Shown in pieces: positions 1-7,494 of a stretch of DNA of 64,000 nucleotides. The stretch spans positions 930,001-994,000 of the forward strand of contig CAVPWU010000002.1 of assembly GCA_963709665.1 (NCBI GenBank). The letters run 5' to 3'. Made by a program: the position numbers and the translations under genes. The DNA is from DASZIT01 sp963709665 (GTDB lineage Bacteria > Actinomycetota > Acidimicrobiia > Acidimicrobiales > RAAP-2). A model generated the notes under the pieces. That model did no database searches and had not been told where the DNA came from. It worked only from the letters and a program-made list of their open reading frames with translations. Every line of letters begins with the position of its first letter. Positions within the stretch are counted from its first letter, which is position 1.

Positions 1-156
1 TGGCACCGGTGGCGCAACCAGTACGGCGGCATGAAGGCCGACGACGCCAAGCGCCTGAAGGAGCTGGAGAAGGAGAACGCCAGGCTGAAGAAGCTCCTGG
101 CCGAGGCCGAGCTCGACAAGTCGATGCTGAAGGAGTTGGCGGAGGGAAACTTCTGA
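1..156 (+). CDS. IS3-family OrfA, C-terminal part
   Basis: Frame 1 is open from the window edge to TGA at 154-156. The peptide contains a heptad-like stretch rich in Leu, Lys and Glu (KELEKENARLKKLLAEAELD), the leucine-zipper coiled coil through which IS3 OrfA proteins dimerise. The DNA-binding helix-turn-helix would lie upstream, outside the window. A canonical -1 slip site (144-150) lies just before the stop, so part of the translation should continue into OrfB as an OrfAB transposase. Confidence 0.85.
   Translation, partial: WHRWRNQYGGMKADDAKRLKELEKENARLKKLLAEAELDKSMLKELAEGNF
144..150 (+). other. programmed -1 frameshift heptamer
   Basis: The heptamer G GGA AAC sits in the X XXY YYZ register of the orfA frame (codons 145-147 GGA and 148-150 AAC), four bases before the orfA stop at 154. 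Slipping back one base enters the orfB frame. IS3-family elements are known to make their transposase by such -1 frameshifting. Confidence 0.7.
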
Positions 157-1007
157 CCCCGAACCGCAAGCGCCGAGCCGTCGTGATGCTCAGCCAGCGG
201 TTCGGGGTCTCCGAACGCCACGCCTGCCGGGTGGTGGGCCAGCCCCGGTCCACCCAGCGCCTCGAGCCTCCGGTCCCCAGCGAGGACGAGGAGCACCTTC
301 GGGCCTTCCTCCGGGCCTTTGCCGTCGAACGACCCCGCTGGGGCTGGCGACGGGCCGCCGACGCCGCCCGGGACGCCGGCTGGCGGGTCAACAACAAGCG
401 GATCCACCGCCTGTGGCGGGACGAGGGCCTCCGGGTCCCCTACAAGAGGCGGAAGAAGCCCCTCCGGGGCACCGGCCTGCTGGTGGGGGCCATGTGCCCG
501 ATCCGGCCCGACGTGGTCTGGGCTCTCGACTTCCAGTTCGATCAGACGGCCGACGGCCGGACCCTCAAGCTGCTCAACATCATCGACGAGTTCACCCGGG
601 AGTGCCTGGCCATCGAGGTGGAGCGCTCCATCGACGCCGACGCCGTCGTCGCCTGCCTGGAGAGGATCACCCGAGAACGGCCGGCGCCGGTCTACCTGCG
701 CTTCGACAACGGGCCCGAGTTCATCGCCCATGCCGTGGCCGACTGGTGCCGGTTCAACGGGGCGGGCACCTTGTTCATCGACCCGGGCTCCCCCTGGCAG
801 AACGCCTGGATCGAGAGCTTCAACGGTCGGCTCCGCGACGAGCACCTCAACGGTCAGCTCTTCGACAGCCTGCTCGAGGCCCAGGTGCTCACCGAAGCCT
901 GGCGGATCGACTGCAACAGCAACCGACGACACAGCGGACTTGGCCGGATGACGCCGGCCGCCTTCGCCGAAGCCTGGACCACCAGGAACCAGCTCACACT
1001 CGCATAG
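144..1007 (+). CDS. IS3-family transposase OrfB, DDE integrase core
   Basis: This is the catalytic half of the OrfAB transposase. An HTH_21-like segment (residues after the slip, ending near WRDEGLRVPYKRR) precedes an rve/DDE integrase domain. The first Asp is in VVWALDFQFD, the second in LRFDNGPEF and the Glu in WIESFNGRLRDEHLN, so the triad looks intact. The frame ends at TAG 1005-1007. It has no good independent start: it is probably reached by -1 slippage at 144-150, although GTG 183 or ATG 186 could start a free OrfB. The element looks active in its visible part. Confidence 0.88.
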   Translation, partial: GKLLTPNRKRRAVVMLSQRFGVSERHACRVVGQPRSTQRLEPPVPSEDEEHLRAFLRAFAVERPRWGWRRAADAARDAGWRVNNKRIHRLWRDEGLRVPYKRRKKPLRGTGLLVGAMCPIRPDVVWALDFQFDQTADGRTLKLLNIIDEFTRECLAIEVERSIDADAVVACLERITRERPAPVYLRFDNGPEFIAHAVADWCRFNGAGTLFIDPGSPWQNAWIESFNGRLRDEHLNGQLFDSLLEAQVLTEAWRIDCNSNRRHSGLGRMTPAAFAEAWTTRNQLTLA

Positions 1008-1036
1008 CGGGTGGACCAGCTATCGGGTACCGGTCA

Positions 1037-1762
1037 ACCTGGCTCGAGAGGTACCGGTCTGGAGATCGGGTCCAGGTCTGGACGGAGATCATCGGCATGG
1101 GCTCCGATCTCCGGCGGCATAAGAACGATTGGACGAAGGCAGAAGCCGTCGCTCACGAGACGATGGAGAGAGTCCGTACCAATGTCGATCGCCTGATCGA
1201 ACTGCTGCCCGCGATCGGCTACGAATTCACTCCAGCGCCAGGTACGACGGTGCACGAGCCTCCTGCCCATGACGTAAGACACCAACTGGATGGCCTCGAA
1301 GAGCGCATCGGCGTGCTGCCACTTGCCCTGAGGGCTTGGTACGAAGATGTGGGCGAGGTGAGTTTGATCGGCCGTCATCCGCGCTGGACTTTCGAATTCA
1401 CTGATGCGCTCATCGTTCAAGCTCCGATCGACTACATCCACTCCGAATACGACCAGTGGGAAGCAGACCGGAACTCCGAGTGGCGCCGCGGGAAATTCAC
1501 GATCGACTTGTCACCCGACTATCTACACAAGGCCAACGTCAGCGGTGGTGCTCCGTATGCGATGTCGGTGCCCAATGAGGCCGCTGACGGACTCCTGCTG
1601 CGGGAACGACACCAAACGACATTCGTCAACTACTTGCGAGTGTGTTTCAGCTGGGCCGGATTCCCCGGTTGGGAACGGGGCACCCTCGATGGATGGGCTG
1701 CCCCACCTGGGCCGCCGCCTGGGGAGCTAACCCAGATCTCGGCGTCCCTCCTTTCGATCTAG
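1037..1762 (+). pseudogene. 5'-truncated conserved hypothetical gene interrupted by the IS3 element
   Basis: The frame is codon-biased immediately after the inferred IS end. It begins TWLERYRSGDRVQVW and runs to TAG 1760-1762. The N-terminal helix-rich part (about 70 residues) is followed by LPLALRAWYEDVGEVSLIG, a pattern reminiscent of SMI1/KNR4 (SUKH-like) proteins. That resemblance is weak and I do not claim the family. Only the first few codons and the promoter seem lost. An internal ATG at 1097 could still give a 221-residue product. GC content is lower than in the downstream housekeeping genes. Confidence 0.55.
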
Positions 1763-1947
1763 CTAGGGGGCCACTGCGAGTACGTTCCGAGGCACTACTA
1801 GCCGGCGGTCAGTGACAGGAAGACTTCTTCGGCGGAGGACCTCTCGCCGAATGTTCTGGGGACACAGACGGCCGATCGAGTGATCGAAATTCTCGACCTC
1901 GAGTTGGCGCCAAGTGGGGCGTTGAGAGCCCTTTCCGTCTACCACAC

Positions 1948-2796
1948 ATGAAATGTAGAGTGCTCTCCGTGAAGGGACGGGGAGCGCAGCGAATTTTGAT
2001 CGCTTGCATGTTCGCCGTCGTCTTACTTACGGCCCTTTTCGTCATGTGGGTGCTCGATGCCTCCGCTCACATCAATGCGGGTGCTGGATTCGACATAGGG
2101 CTTCTAGTGGGGCTATTTGTCTCTGTCGCCTTTGTCATTGGCTTGGGCATGGTGCGCAAGCGCCGCTCCGTGAAACTGGAGACGAGTCTCGACTTGGTCG
2201 ACGTCCCCGTTTGGAGGCTGGTGCTCTCACGACTGGTCCCAACTTGGCACTCACGTCAGTCGCTGGCAATGCTCCCGGTGGCCTCAGACCTCCCAGGCTC
2301 CAAGTGGAGAGCAGTAGAGCAGTGCACGAGCCGGATCGGGTTTCTCGGTGGCCAGGTGAACTCACCGGTGAGTCAGCGAGCCCGTTCAATGGGAAGCGTC
2401 CTGGCTGTTCGGATCTTCGAGAAGGAGGATTCGAAGCTCTGGTGGGCGTTTCGAGCGTACCCAGTCGCCAATGAGGACGACGCCGTGACTTCGGTGACCC
2501 AGGGGCGTTTGGTGGCGCCCGTGGCATCCAAGGTCACGGCAATCGCGGAAGAACGCGAAGTGGACGACGTCGTCATTCCCGGAGTCCATCCTCTCTGGGC
2601 CTACGAGCGTGAGTACGTGACGGCGTCCGGTAGCGGGTGGACCAAGATTCTGCGAGGTTCAGTCGGACTGGTGGTGTTTGAGATCTACAGCAGCGGCTCT
2701 CCGGGCGCCGCAGACTGGCAAGAACTTTCTGCCATGACGGAGGTCTTCGTCCAACGAATCCGCTCGGCACAGTTGGCTGCAGCCCACGCATCGTAA
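1948..2796 (+). CDS. hypothetical membrane-anchored protein, two N-terminal TM helices
   Basis: A 282-residue protein of unknown function. Residues about 17-37 and 48-68 are hydrophobic segments separated by a short polar loop. A basic stretch (RKRRS) follows, so the roughly 200-residue soluble part is probably cytoplasmic. No catalytic motif is recognised. The start is uncertain: ATG 1948 has no clear Shine-Dalgarno site, and ATG 2008 would begin inside the first helix. Codon use and GC are atypical (many A/T third positions), and it lies between two insertion sequences, suggesting acquired DNA. Confidence 0.55.
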   Translation: MKCRVLSVKGRGAQRILIACMFAVVLLTALFVMWVLDASAHINAGAGFDIGLLVGLFVSVAFVIGLGMVRKRRSVKLETSLDLVDVPVWRLVLSRLVPTWHSRQSLAMLPVASDLPGSKWRAVEQCTSRIGFLGGQVNSPVSQRARSMGSVLAVRIFEKEDSKLWWAFRAYPVANEDDAVTSVTQGRLVAPVASKVTAIAEEREVDDVVIPGVHPLWAYEREYVTASGSGWTKILRGSVGLVVFEIYSSGSPGAADWQELSAMTEVFVQRIRSAQLAAAHAS

Positions 2797-3032
2797 ACAC
2801 GGCGTTACCGTCGCGGTCCTTTGAAGATGTCCCTCCTCGGTCCTTCGATAACGAAATGGGGCATTGCCACCGAGCTGCTGCAGTGGGGCACACTCCCGGC
2901 GGTAGGTGGCACTAGCCAGAATCCCCACAGGCTTGGAAGGCGTAGTCCGAAAGTTCACGAACGTCGGCTTTCGTGACCGTGCCCGATCGGACTGCTGTTG
3001 TCGCAGTGGATGACCCGGCAACGGCAATAAGC

Positions 3033-3054
3033 GGCTCTTCGCGTTTCAGCGGGG
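3033..3054. repeat. ISL3 left terminal inverted repeat
   Basis: The 22-bp sequence starting GGCTCTTCGCGTTTCAGC matches the reverse complement of 4439-4460 at 19 positions. It overlaps the last codon and stop of the transposase gene. Confidence 0.8.
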
Positions 3055-4350
3055 AGTGACGGTAGCCAACAGGTTCCAGTTGGGCTTGCCGGCGTAGAGC
3101 AGTGAGCGGATGCGGTAGTTCCGGAAGGACGTGAAGCCGAAGGCGGCACGCTTCACCCGCTTGATCAAGTTGTTGACCGCCTCGGTGGGTCCGTTGCTCA
3201 CGTGGGCGGTGTGCCAGGCAGCGATCTGGTGTCGCCACCGGATCAGGGTGCGCCCGAGGGATCGGGCCTCGACCGGGTAGTCGGCGTCCTGGAGGTCGTG
3301 GCCGAGCTGGGTCACCCACTCGAGGGCCATGTCCGGGTCGGCGTGTTGGTAGAGCTCCCGGACGGCCTCCTTCGCCTCCCAACAGGTGGCCACGTCCCCG
3401 TTCGGGTCCCCGGCCCGGAGGAGGCCCCGCGGCTTCTCGCTCCCCTTGTCGTCGAGGCGCTCCTTGGCCTTGGTGAGGAGACGCCGGCACCGGTAGAGGG
3501 GATCGGACTTCCGTCCCCGGTGCCCGAGGGTCTCGTTCTGGACCCGCCGACGGCACTCGTCGAGCTTGGTGTTGGCCAACTTGGTGACGTGGAACGGATC
3601 CGCCACCAGGGTGGCGTCGGGCACCATCACCTCGAAGACGTGGCGGTAGGGGCCGGACAGATCGAGAGTGCCGAACTGGATGCCGTCCCGGAAGGCCCGG
3701 CCTCGCTGCGCCAGCCAGCCCATGGGCTCGGCACTACTGCGACCAGGGACGATGTCCAGCAGCTTCCCAGCCCGGACGTCGACGATCTGGGTGGAGAAGT
3801 GCTGGCGGTGGAAGGGGCCAACCCGGACCATCAGCACCTCGTCGAGCCCGAGGGCGGTGACCTCGCCGATGCGGTTGTCGTCAGCCTCCAAGAGGGCCTC
3901 CCCGTAGGAGACGACGGTGTCGTTCACGGTGTGCCAGGCGCAGGCCAGCTCGTCGGCCACCTCGTTGACGCTCCGGGCACAGCGGCCGACCTGGATCGTC
4001 ACCCATCGGGCCGCCCGGGTGGTGAGGAGCTGGCGGGCCGAGGCGATGCGGTTGTCCTCCTCGGTCCAGCTCCTCAGCGGGCAGCGAACCTCCGGGCAGT
4101 GCATCCGGCGCTTGTGCCAGGCCAGGCGGGTGGGACGCCCGTAGGTGGGACGCCCGTAGACGGGGAGATCGATGAGGACCACCACCACCCGGTCCTTCAC
4201 CCGGGCCCGCGAGCCGCACTTGGCGCATCCGATCGGGGCACGGACCGACTCGACGTGCACCGTCGTCACCTCGCCATCCTCCAGCCCGAGGAAGGTGACG
4301 CCGTCCAAGCCGACCATCCAGGCCAGCGCGCGCGTAGGGTCAGTGATCAC
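3046..4350 (-). CDS. ISL3-family transposase
   Basis: This protein catalyses cut-and-paste movement of the surrounding element. An N-terminal zinc-ribbon-like region (CAKCGSRARVKDR, then CPEVRCPLRSW) precedes the DDE domain with Asp in LGLDEVLM, Asp in LVADPFHVTKLAN and Glu in NGPTEAVNNLIKRVKR, so it looks functional. I chose GTG 4350 because GGAGG lies 9-10 nt upstream. A TTG at 4383 extends the frame by 11 codons, and ATG 4317 is a later option. Residues PTYGRPTYGRPT reflect a 15-bp tandem duplication at 4130-4159. Confidence 0.88.
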   Translation of the reverse strand: MITDPTRALAWMVGLDGVTFLGLEDGEVTTVHVESVRAPIGCAKCGSRARVKDRVVVVLIDLPVYGRPTYGRPTRLAWHKRRMHCPEVRCPLRSWTEEDNRIASARQLLTTRAARWVTIQVGRCARSVNEVADELACAWHTVNDTVVSYGEALLEADDNRIGEVTALGLDEVLMVRVGPFHRQHFSTQIVDVRAGKLLDIVPGRSSAEPMGWLAQRGRAFRDGIQFGTLDLSGPYRHVFEVMVPDATLVADPFHVTKLANTKLDECRRRVQNETLGHRGRKSDPLYRCRRLLTKAKERLDDKGSEKPRGLLRAGDPNGDVATCWEAKEAVRELYQHADPDMALEWVTQLGHDLQDADYPVEARSLGRTLIRWRHQIAAWHTAHVSNGPTEAVNNLIKRVKRAAFGFTSFRNYRIRSLLYAGKPNWNLLATVTPR

Positions 4351-4404
4351 GGGGGTCCACCTCCATCTGAAGTCTTCGAACAACCTCAGACTGGTGGACC
4401 CCCG
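4350..4404 (-). promoter_or_regulatory. long inverted repeat covering the transposase ribosome-binding site
   Basis: CGGGGGTCCACC (4350-4361) is perfectly complementary to GGTGGACCCCCG (4393-4404), with a 31-nt loop. In the minus-strand transcript the 3' arm contains the GTG start and the bases just after the GGAGG ribosome-binding site. Folding would hide initiation when transcription enters from outside, a known way IS elements limit transposase synthesis. The control role is inference. Confidence 0.6.
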
Positions 4405-4438
4405 CTACTTCTTCGTGGACCTCATGACCGGAGCTGGA

Positions 4439-4460
4439 CCCCGCTCATACGCGAAGCGCC
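4439..4460. repeat. ISL3 right terminal inverted repeat
   Basis: Reads CCCCGCTCATACGCGAAGCG then CC on the plus strand; its reverse complement matches the left end at 19 of 22 positions. Confidence 0.8.
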
Positions 4461-4545
4461 GGCAATCCCCGAGGTGCCTGATTGAGAGGCACCCCCGGTC
4501 TTCCGACAAAGAGTGTCCGGCTCTCTCCGCCCGCCGGAGCCGAGC

Positions 4546-5640
4546 TCAGGTCCAGGGCGTACCGCCGGCCACGTCGCGGGCCAGGACCGTGGCCAGTGGA
4601 TCCACGACGGTGGGATCGCCGGTGACGACTCCCAGCTCCCGGTTGTACTCCATCGAGGCAATCGAGAAGTTCTGAGAGCCGAGGAACGCCCGCTGGTCCG
4701 CCGACCCGCCGTCGACCAGCACCGCCTTGGCGTGGATGTAGAGCGGCGACTTCCCCTCGTAGACCACGACGTGGACGCCGGCCGCTTCGAGGGCGGCGAA
4801 GGCGCCGTGCCACGACGACGAATCGGTCATCACCACGTCGACCACCACCCCCCGGCGGGCATCGACCTCGAGGGCGCTTTCGATGTCACCGGCGTTCATC
4901 TCCTCCGATTCGGTGACCACGGTGTGGCGGGCCGACTCGATCAGAGCCACCAGTGCCGACTGGGAGCCGGGACTCCACAGCAGGCCGCTGCCAGCCGGGG
5001 CGGGGCCCGGGGCTCCGCCGGCGAAGTCGGCGTCGAAGGTCGACACCACCGCCCCCACGTCGGCCGCGTCGGTGTCGGTCACCGCGAAGTCGCGTGAGGT
5101 CGCCTCGTCCGCGGTGACCAGGTTGCCGGTCATGATCAGCGAGGTGGCATCGTCCACCGTGATGGTCTTCTGATGGAAGATCTCCCCGGCGTTCGACCAG
5201 GCGACGTGGACGCCGCCGCCCGCCAGTTCCGAGAAGGCGGGGGCGTTGTACCGGGATCCCCCGTCGTCGGCGTCGAGCAGGACCCGGACGTCGACGCTCC
5301 GGGCGGCGTCGGCGGTCAGGGCGGACTCGGCGGTGGGATCGGACAGCTCGTACATGGTCATGTCGAGGGAGTGTCGGGCACCGGCGATGAAGGCGTCGAC
5401 CGGTCGGTACCCGTCATCCGGCTCCACCAGCAGCCGGGGGGTGGGAGGCGGCGCCGGCGGGGTGGCCGTCGGTGCCGCCGTCGTGGCGGGGTTCCCGGGT
5501 GGAAGCCGGGTCGCCCGGACCCCCGGGGCGGTGGTGGCCGCCGGCTCGGCGTGCGGCGTCGCGGCGGTGCAGGCCGTCAGCAGCCCGGCCGTCAGGACCA
5601 AGGCCAGGTTCAGCGTCCGGGTTCGTCGAAGCGGGAGCAT
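4546..5640 (-). CDS. phospholipase D-like lipoprotein
   Basis: A 364-residue exported lipoprotein of the PLD superfamily. Residues 1-23 form a lipoprotein signal with lipobox LTAC (Cys24), followed by a Pro/Ala/Thr-rich spacer to about residue 68. Two PLD half-domains follow, each with an HxK motif: His156-x-Lys158 with Asp163/164 and Asn173, and His303-x-Lys305 with Asp310 and SQN. Such proteins hydrolyse phosphodiester bonds of phospholipids or nucleic acids; the substrate cannot be read here. The ATG is preceded by TAGGGT and 8 nt, consistent with a leaderless mRNA. It stands alone. Confidence 0.85.
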   Translation of the reverse strand: MLPLRRTRTLNLALVLTAGLLTACTAATPHAEPAATTAPGVRATRLPPGNPATTAAPTATPPAPPPTPRLLVEPDDGYRPVDAFIAGARHSLDMTMYELSDPTAESALTADAARSVDVRVLLDADDGGSRYNAPAFSELAGGGVHVAWSNAGEIFHQKTITVDDATSLIMTGNLVTADEATSRDFAVTDTDAADVGAVVSTFDADFAGGAPGPAPAGSGLLWSPGSQSALVALIESARHTVVTESEEMNAGDIESALEVDARRGVVVDVVMTDSSSWHGAFAALEAAGVHVVVYEGKSPLYIHAKAVLVDGGSADQRAFLGSQNFSIASMEYNRELGVVTGDPTVVDPLATVLARDVAGGTPWT

Positions 5641-5648
5641 CGCCGCCG

Positions 5649-5654
5649 ACCCTA
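5649..5654 (-). promoter_or_regulatory. putative -10 box of the PLD gene (leaderless type)
   Basis: TAGGGT on the minus strand, 8 nt before ATG 5640, with no Shine-Dalgarno site between. No -35 element is obvious. Confidence 0.4.
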
Positions 5655-5698
5655 CGGCCCGGGTGTGCCGGCGGCCGGGGGGCCGTCAGTCGGGGCCG

Positions 5699-7489
5699 TC
5701 AGCCGACGCCGTCCACCGCCTCCACCACCTGGCGGTTGATCCGCCGGTGGACGGCCACGTTGTCCGCCCGATCGGGGAGGCGGACCCGGATCACCGACAC
5801 GCCCTCCGCCCCCACCAGCCCGTCGAGGGCCTCGGCCAGGGCGTCGGCACCGCTGTCCGGGCCGATGTCGGTGACCGGCAGTCCGAAGCCGGCGGCCACG
5901 GCGGCCACGTCGGAGACCTGGGGGGTGCCGAACAGGGTCTCGAACCGGCCGGGGTCGACGGCCTCGGCCGGCGGCAGGAAGGAGAAGATCCCGCCACCCC
6001 CGTTGTCGGCGACCACCACCGTGCAGCGGACCGACGACCCGGCGCCCCGGACCAGCGCCGACGCGTCGTGGAGGAAGGCCAGGTCGCCCACCAGCGCCGC
6101 GGTGGGCCGATCGGAGGCCAGGCCCACCCCCAGGGCCGTGGAGACCACGCCGTCGATGCCGTTGGCTCCCCGGTTGGCCAGCACCCGGGGGTGGCCGACC
6201 CGGGGGGAGCCGAAGGCCTCCACGTCCCGGATCGGCATCGAGGACGACACCACCAGGTCGGAGCCGTCGGGAAGCCCCGCCACCAGGCGACGGGCCAACG
6301 CCGGCTCCGTCCAGACCGAACCGGGGGAGCCCAGCACCCCGTCGATGGCGGCCTGGGCCGCTCCCTCCGCCGCCCGCCACGCCTCCCGCCACGACACGTC
6401 CGCCGGGGTGCCCCCCGCCCGATCGGCGACCGCCCGGCACAGGGCGGTCGGATCGGCGGTCACCACCGTGGTGGCCACCCGGTCGGGGTCGGCCCACCGC
6501 CACCACGGATCCACCACCACCGTCTCGGTACCCTGGCGGGCCGCCGAGGTCAGGAAGGTGCCGACCACCTTGGACACCCACGGTCCCCCCAGCCGGAGGA
6601 CCAGGTCGGGCCGGTGGCCGTCGGCGAACGCCGCCGACCGGAGGATGCCGTCGGCCGCCGCCACCACCCCCCCGGCACCGGTCCGGAGCCCCGAGCGGGG
6701 ATCGGCCAGCACCGGCCACCCCAGTCGGTCGGCCAGGTCCAGGACCGCCCCGGGCTCGCCCCCACCCGCCCCGACCACCACCAGGCCCCGCCGCCCCCGG
6801 GCCCCGGCGACCGTCAGCCGGTCCACCACTTCGCCGGGCACGGCGGCGGGCGGGGCCTCCACCCGGTGCCAGGGGGCGCCGTCCGGCCGCCCGTCGGGCA
6901 CCTGGCCCGGAGCCGGCTCCCCGAGCAGGGGCTCCCGGAACGGCAGGTTGAGGTGGACCGGGCCCGGCCCGTGCGGTCCGACGGTGGCCTCCGCCACCGA
7001 CCGGGCCCCGAGCGAGCGCCAGGTCGACGGCTCCACCCGCGGGTCGGCCACCCCGGGGTCGTGGAACCAACGCACCGCGCCTCCGAACAGCCGGTGCTGG
7101 TCGATGGTCTGTGGGGCCCCCACCTGGCGGAGCTCGGGAGGACGGTCGGCGGTGCACACCACCAGCGGCACCCGGGCCAGGTCGGCCTCGACCACCGCGG
7201 CGTGGAGCTCGGCGGCGGCGGTGCCGCTGGTGGTCAGCACCACCGCCGGGACGCCGGTGGCCAGGCCCACCCCCAGGGCGGTGAAGGCTGCCGACCGCTC
7301 GTCGAGGCGGACGTAGACGGCCAGGCCGCCGTGACCGACCAGGGCCAGGGCCATCGGGGTGGAACGCGACCCCGGACACACCACCGCGTGGCGCACCCCG
7401 GCCCGGACCCACTCGTCGACCAGGGTGGCGGCGAAGGCGGCCTGGGCCCCACCATCCCCCGCCGCCGCCGACCCGCTCGCTACAGTCAT
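5699..7489 (-). CDS. menD: MenD, 2-succinyl-5-enolpyruvyl-6-hydroxy-3-cyclohexene-1-carboxylate synthase
   Basis: This thiamine-diphosphate enzyme joins isochorismate and 2-oxoglutarate in menaquinone synthesis. The roughly 596-residue protein has the MenD layout: N-terminal TPP pyrimidine-binding domain (VCPGSRSTPMALAL, then RLDERSAAF with the conserved Glu), a TSGTA segment, a central domain, and a C-terminal TPP diphosphate-binding domain (VGDLAFLHDASAL, VVADNGGGGIFSFLPP). ATG 7489 gives MTVASG; the frame stays open 17 codons further but this is the best start. It faces the menH-like gene across 5 bp, so the two probably share a bidirectional promoter zone. Confidence 0.95.
   Translation of the reverse strand: MTVASGSAAAGDGGAQAAFAATLVDEWVRAGVRHAVVCPGSRSTPMALALVGHGGLAVYVRLDERSAAFTALGVGLATGVPAVVLTTSGTAAAELHAAVVEADLARVPLVVCTADRPPELRQVGAPQTIDQHRLFGGAVRWFHDPGVADPRVEPSTWRSLGARSVAEATVGPHGPGPVHLNLPFREPLLGEPAPGQVPDGRPDGAPWHRVEAPPAAVPGEVVDRLTVAGARGRRGLVVVGAGGGEPGAVLDLADRLGWPVLADPRSGLRTGAGGVVAAADGILRSAAFADGHRPDLVLRLGGPWVSKVVGTFLTSAARQGTETVVVDPWWRWADPDRVATTVVTADPTALCRAVADRAGGTPADVSWREAWRAAEGAAQAAIDGVLGSPGSVWTEPALARRLVAGLPDGSDLVVSSSMPIRDVEAFGSPRVGHPRVLANRGANGIDGVVSTALGVGLASDRPTAALVGDLAFLHDASALVRGAGSSVRCTVVVADNGGGGIFSFLPPAEAVDPGRFETLFGTPQVSDVAAVAAGFGLPVTDIGPDSGADALAEALDGLVGAEGVSVIRVRLPDRADNVAVHRRINRQVVEAVDGVG
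7481..7486 (+). promoter_or_regulatory. putative -10 box of the menH-like gene (leaderless type)
   Basis: TACAGT lies 8 nt before GTG 7495, inside the first codons of divergent menD. This spacing supports the GTG start of the menH-like gene. Confidence 0.4.
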
Positions 7490-7494
7490 CCCCG

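Larger units (their letters stand above)
1..1036 (+). mobile_element. IS3-family insertion sequence (IS407-like), left end outside window
   Basis: The orfA tail and orfB lie in overlapping frames, the IS3 arrangement. The right end probably falls at 1036: the sequence there ends in GGTACCGGTCA, and IS407-group right ends usually finish in GGTCA. The reading frame of the interrupted host gene becomes continuous right after it. The left inverted repeat is off the window, so neither the repeat pair nor the target duplication (4 bp in this group) can be checked. Family is sure; the exact boundary is inferred. Confidence 0.75.
3033..4460 (-). mobile_element. complete ISL3-family insertion sequence
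   Basis: A full-length ISL3 transposase is flanked by imperfect terminal inverted repeats at 3033-3054 and 4439-4460 (19 of 22 matching, beginning GGCTCTTCGCG on the left). That start is typical of the family, which usually makes 8-bp target duplications. Left flank GGCAATAA (3023-3030) and right flank GGCAATCC (4461-4468) share six of eight bases but are offset by two bases from the left repeat, so the duplication is at best degenerate. Confidence 0.85.

Noticed and set aside
4518..4542. Terminator-like stem CGGCTC/GAGCCG after the PLD gene
   Set aside because: Only 6 bp with a 13-nt loop and no U-tract; too weak to list as a terminator.
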